Assembly: GCA_013152205.1 (NCBI GenBank)
Contig: JAADGV010000027.1
Location: 1-64,000, forward strand
DNA: 64,000 nt
Reading direction: 5' to 3'
DNA from: Planctomycetota bacterium
GTDB lineage: Bacteria > Planctomycetota > Planctomycetia > Pirellulales > Lacipirellulaceae
Part shown: positions 61,010 through 64,000 of the stretch, piece after piece
How positions within the stretch are numbered: position 1 is the first letter of the stretch
How the letters are laid out: each line of letters starts with the position of its first letter
Notes under the pieces: model-generated
Told to the model about the DNA's origin: nothing
Databases searched by the model: none
Seen by the model: the letters and a program-made list of their open reading frames with translations, nothing else
Program-made: the position numbers and the translations under genes

Positions 61010-61045
61010 AGCAGGCAAACCGGTATGCGGTAAAAAACTGGACGA

Positions 61046-61165
61046 CCAGGGCAGGACGATTGCAAAGTCACATGCCCCGTTATAGCCGCGGGCGGAAGCC
61101 GCGGTTGAGCCTGAAAAAACGGCTGCTCCCACCTACGGCTAGCAGTGACTTTGCAATCGTCCTGG
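61046..61165. repeat. Family A complete copy with long termini
   Basis: Here the ends are longest: CCAGGGCAGGACGATTGCAA then AGTCAC (61046-61071) against GTGACTTTGCAATCGTCCTG then G (61145-61165). The core TATAGCCGCGGGCGGAAGCC has a degenerate partner ACGGCTGCTCCCACCTACGG. It suggests that the full element terminus is about 20-25 bases. Confidence 0.8.
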
Positions 61166-61241
61166 CTAATAGTAGCTGCAAGTGTATCGCAAGCGAGAAA
61201 CATTGGCAGCCGCAATACACGAGAGGAATCTGGCGACAACG

Positions 61242-61282
61242 AAAAAAGGACGCCTCACCCAATAGGCGAAGCGTCCCTTTTG
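61242..61282 (-). terminator. Terminator of the Gfo/Idh/MocA gene
   Basis: On the minus strand AAAAGGGACGCTTC pairs with GAGGCGTCCTTTTTTC around a TATTGGGT-containing loop, with a T-tract at the end. It lies about 32 bases past the stop of the gene at 61314. Confidence 0.8.
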
Positions 61283-61313
61283 TCAATTCTTGGTTGCAAT
61301 CAGACCCCGTGGA

Positions 61314-62666
61314 TCAGACTTCGTACCCGTCGGGGATGACCGGCTTGACGATCCGTTGCAAGTCGGGGTCGTCTGCCTTGAGGTTCTTGGCGTCCCACTC
61401 GACGCGACCACCCTTGTAGACAGCCAAGTTGCCTAGCAAGATCGTTTCGGTCAGCGGCCCCGCGTAATCGGCGAAGTTACTGGTCGGCTGCTTCGACGGA
61501 TCGTGCATGCCGGTAAACCACTCAAGCTTCTGCCGCTCGTCGGCATTGTCTGGGCCTGGGCAGACAGGGTAGTCGACGTTGAGTTCTTCAGCACCAACGA
61601 TTTCAACGCCGTGGTCAGCGTAGTCGCCGGCAGCATACATTTTGCCCTGGTCACCGATGATCAACACACCGCTGGTGTCGGGCTTAATTTTCAACGGCCC
61701 ACGTTTGACGGTTAGCTTGAACTCGTCGAACAACTCTTGCGGTGGCAGGTTGCCGCCATCGTACCAAGTCATCCTGAAGGCGGAACGGCCATCAAGCTCG
61801 GGGAACTCGTACACAATTTTCGAACTCGAGGGATAGCTGTCGCCATCGTGGCCCGAGTGTTCTGCCTCGACGGATGTCGGATCCCGCATGTTTAGACCCA
61901 TAAACGGTAGGTTGCTCGTGTGGCAAGCCATGTCGCCTAAGGCTCCGGTACCGAAGTCCCACCACCCACGCCAAGCAAACGGATGGTATCCATCCGCGAA
62001 GGGGCGGAAGGGGGCACGACCAATCCATGCTTCCCAGTCCAGGTTTTTGGGGACGGGCTTTTCAGGCTTGCGGCCTTCGCCTTGTGGCCAAACCGGACGG
62101 TTCGTCCAGATGTGAACTTCTTTGACTGCACCCACTTGGCCTGCACGCAATTGGTAAGCCGCCTTACGCATCGGGTTGTAGGCAGTGAACTGGTTGCCCA
62201 TCTGTGTGACAACGCCGGTCTCGCGAGCGATTTCGCCAAGACGACGTGCTTCCCAAATGGTGTGCGTCAGGGGCTTCTGGCAGTAGACGTGTTTGCCCAT
62301 CTTCATTGCCTTGGCAGCAATGACGGCGTGGTTGTGATCAGGCGTACTGACCATGACTGCGTCGACCCGATCGCCCATCTTGTCGAGCAACTCGCGGAAG
62401 TCGGTCGCCGTGTGTTCGGTTTTGAACTGCTTGGCAGCAAGCTTGAGACGCAGACGGTCGACATCGCAGACGGCAACAACTTTGCCGTATTGTTCTGCGT
62501 TCATCGAGTCGGTACGACCCTTGCCGTGGATACCAAAACAGGCAACTTGGATTTTTTCGTTTGGTGATTTGCTGAGTGCGGTCTGCACGCCGCCGGCGAT
62601 CCAGAAACCGGCCCCTACGGCTGCAGAGGTTTTTAGAAAATCACGTCGATCGCTCTTCTTTGGCAT
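61314..62666 (-). CDS. Tat-exported Gfo/Idh/MocA-family oxidoreductase
   Basis: 450 residues. DRRDFLKTSAAVGAGFWIAG (residues 6-25) is a Tat signal. The NAD(P)-binding Rossmann part has IQVACFGIHGKGRTDSMNAE (GxGxxG-like) and AVCDVDRLRLKLAAKQF, then DAVMVSTPDHNHAVIAAKAM, the GKHVYCQKPLTHTIWEAR loop (catalytic Lys in QKP), GNQFTAYNPMRKAAY and GALGDMACHTSNLPFMGLNM (the conserved DMACH). Such exported enzymes with a bound cofactor are common in planctomycetes and may oxidise or reduce sugars in the periplasm; some produce the 3-keto-sugars that DUF1080 proteins cleave. The GRVEWDAKNLKADDPDLQRI C-terminus is a typical cap. Confidence 0.92.
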   Translation of the reverse strand: MPKKSDRRDFLKTSAAVGAGFWIAGGVQTALSKSPNEKIQVACFGIHGKGRTDSMNAEQYGKVVAVCDVDRLRLKLAAKQFKTEHTATDFRELLDKMGDRVDAVMVSTPDHNHAVIAAKAMKMGKHVYCQKPLTHTIWEARRLGEIARETGVVTQMGNQFTAYNPMRKAAYQLRAGQVGAVKEVHIWTNRPVWPQGEGRKPEKPVPKNLDWEAWIGRAPFRPFADGYHPFAWRGWWDFGTGALGDMACHTSNLPFMGLNMRDPTSVEAEHSGHDGDSYPSSSKIVYEFPELDGRSAFRMTWYDGGNLPPQELFDEFKLTVKRGPLKIKPDTSGVLIIGDQGKMYAAGDYADHGVEIVGAEELNVDYPVCPGPDNADERQKLEWFTGMHDPSKQPTSNFADYAGPLTETILLGNLAVYKGGRVEWDAKNLKADDPDLQRIVKPVIPDGYEV

Positions 62667-62904
62667 CGATCCAGGCTCCTCGTAAAGTGAGTAATCAGTA
62701 GTCGTTTACTTAATCAGATTTGGTACTAATCATAACTGCGCGCTAAGCAGATCGAAAGTCTGGAGCCGCAACTGGAGCGAAAACTAGGCCAAAAACAGCA
62801 CCAATTGCCTCAGTCGTCGGCAGAGATTAGGCTTTAATTGCTAGGTTTATCTCTAATTTCACTGAGCCGACCTGAAAAATGGCGGCGTTTACCGAGGATC
62901 TCCA

Positions 62905-64000
62905 ATGATTCGGCATCGACTTGCAAAAACTGCACTTTTTATCCTATTTAGCGCTCTCCTGGCCATTTCCAACGCTACCTACGCCGAGCATGATGCGCTA
63001 ATCGAGCGAGTGAAAGCCCTCGGCGGGGTGGTTGAGTACAACGACAAGGGCGAACTAATCACGGTCGATCTCGACACACGGCCAGCCCAAGACGCAGATC
63101 TGAAGCTTATCGGGGCGGTTTCGTCCCTCGAAAAACTACGGCTCTGGGGAGCCGGTATTTCGGATGCGGGGGTAGACCACATTACCAAGCTCGAGAATCT
63201 CACTCTGCTGGATCTCAAAAATACAAAAGCCACTGATGCAGGAATTGCAAAATTAGCGGCGCTAAAAAAACTCACCTCGCTCGACTTGCATCGCAGCACG
63301 GGGCTATCAGACGACGGGTTGGCTGTGCTGGCCGAGCTTCCGAATTTGAAATACTTACGGCTGATTTTTACCCGAGTTACCGACCCCGGTCTCGTTCATG
63401 TTGCCAAATGCAAAAAATTACGGCTACTCGACATCCGCGGCTGCCAAATCACCGACGAAGGGCTCGCCCATATTTCTGATATGCAAAGTTTGGCGGCGCT
63501 AAAAATCCGCAGCGCAGGCGTGACTGACGAGGGGATGGTCCATCTGGCAAAGCTGACCAAGCTCAAAGGGCTTGCGCTGGAAGATGCGTTTGTCACCGAC
63601 GACGGACTAGAGCAGCTAGCCGGCTTAACGAACTTAGAAGATTTGAATTTGCTACGGACGGTAGTTTCGGATGAGGGCTTGGTTCACTTGGCGGGGATGA
63701 CCAAGATGAAACAGCTTAGCTTGCGAAGCACCTACGCCGGTGGCGAGGGGCTAACGCACCTAAGCGGCATGACCAAGCTATTCAAGCTCGACCTTAGCGA
63801 GTCGGGAGCCGAAGATGCCGGCGTTAAGCACATCGCCGGTTTGCCTTCGCTCAAGTGGCTGAATCTGTGGAGCACTACGGTCACCGACGAATCGCTCAGA
63901 TTATTGGCTCAAGCAAAGAATCTGAAATATCTCAATATCGAATCAACCAAAGCCACCAACGAGGGCATTGCAGCCCTGAAGGCCGCGCTGCCCGAGTTGA
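62905..64000 (+). CDS. Exported leucine-rich-repeat protein, C-terminus beyond the window
   Basis: Runs off the right edge with no stop. ATG 62905 follows GAGG by about 8 bases, and opens MIRHRLAKTALFILFSALLA, a signal peptide ending YAE. After a short region (HDALIERVKALGGVVEYNDK), about 11 tandem leucine-rich repeats of 24-25 residues follow, each of the form LTKLKxLxLxxTxVTDxGLxxLA. This is the RNI/internalin-like LRR pattern. Planctomycete LRR proteins are often secreted or fused to other domains; what follows is outside the window. Function unknown. It is divergent from the Gfo/Idh/MocA gene across a 238-base shared promoter region. Confidence 0.88.
   Translation, partial: MIRHRLAKTALFILFSALLAISNATYAEHDALIERVKALGGVVEYNDKGELITVDLDTRPAQDADLKLIGAVSSLEKLRLWGAGISDAGVDHITKLENLTLLDLKNTKATDAGIAKLAALKKLTSLDLHRSTGLSDDGLAVLAELPNLKYLRLIFTRVTDPGLVHVAKCKKLRLLDIRGCQITDEGLAHISDMQSLAALKIRSAGVTDEGMVHLAKLTKLKGLALEDAFVTDDGLEQLAGLTNLEDLNLLRTVVSDEGLVHLAGMTKMKQLSLRSTYAGGEGLTHLSGMTKLFKLDLSESGAEDAGVKHIAGLPSLKWLNLWSTTVTDESLRLLAQAKNLKYLNIESTKATNEGIAALKAALPEL

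Overview
The window looks like a chromosome segment of a planctomycete, most likely from the Pirellulales. The basis is the gene content: three exported DUF1080 proteins, BNR/sialidase proteins, a PhoPQ-activated PqaA-like hydrolase, a giant beta-helix protein with an N-terminal LEDRRML-type motif and a dockerin-like end, a BBP7-like barrel, a Gfo/Idh/MocA oxidoreductase with a Tat signal, and a split pyruvate:ferredoxin oxidoreductase. Spacers are wide and full of palindromic repeats. I saw no tRNA, rRNA, CRISPR array, transposase or phage gene. Taxonomy is inference from content only.

Layout. About 0.5-12.5 kb is housekeeping: a membrane protein, ispF, cysS, ruvC, ruvA, a FetB-like permease, a DUF1569 protein, a CFA-synthase-like methyltransferase (-), purF, trmB (-), a FabZ-like dehydratase (-) preceded by an easily missed 32-residue basic protein, and a TraB/GumN-like exported protein (-). 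About 13-20.7 kb is surface and accessory: a BBP7-like barrel protein, a VapBC-like toxin-antitoxin pair, an orphan FixJ-type regulator, a 1062-residue beta-helix protein, a small hypothetical protein and a DUF454 membrane protein. At 21.1-23.7 kb lies a compact respiratory cassette: tetraheme cytochrome c, Tat-type Fe-S protein and NrfD-like quinol-interacting membrane protein, with no catalytic subunit beside it.

From 24 to 55 kb the window is a carbohydrate region of mostly secreted proteins: DUF1080 (3-keto-glycoside hydrolase fold) proteins, three sialidase/BNR proteins, two large two-domain serine hydrolases, PqaA-like and lipase-like hydrolases, an EEP phosphodiesterase, an exported hydratase-like protein, a CBM6 lipoprotein and two large unrecognised exported proteins. 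In the middle is a minus-strand sugar operon: DapA/NanA-family aldolase, AraB-type ribulokinase, L-fucose/L-arabinose-isomerase-family protein, DUF1080 protein and, after a terminator, an AHBA-synthase-like aminotransferase. The likely logic is extracellular release of a decorated polysaccharide's sugars, uptake (an MFS transporter is present), isomerisation and phosphorylation, and aldol cleavage.

From 55 to 64 kb come the two halves of a NifJ-type pyruvate:ferredoxin oxidoreductase, a POT-family peptide transporter, a Tat-exported oxidoreductase and a leucine-rich-repeat protein that runs off the end.

The least explained feature is the intergenic DNA. At least six dispersed repeat families with inverted-repeat architecture recur through the window, several with conserved termini and variable cores, and none has an associated transposase here.
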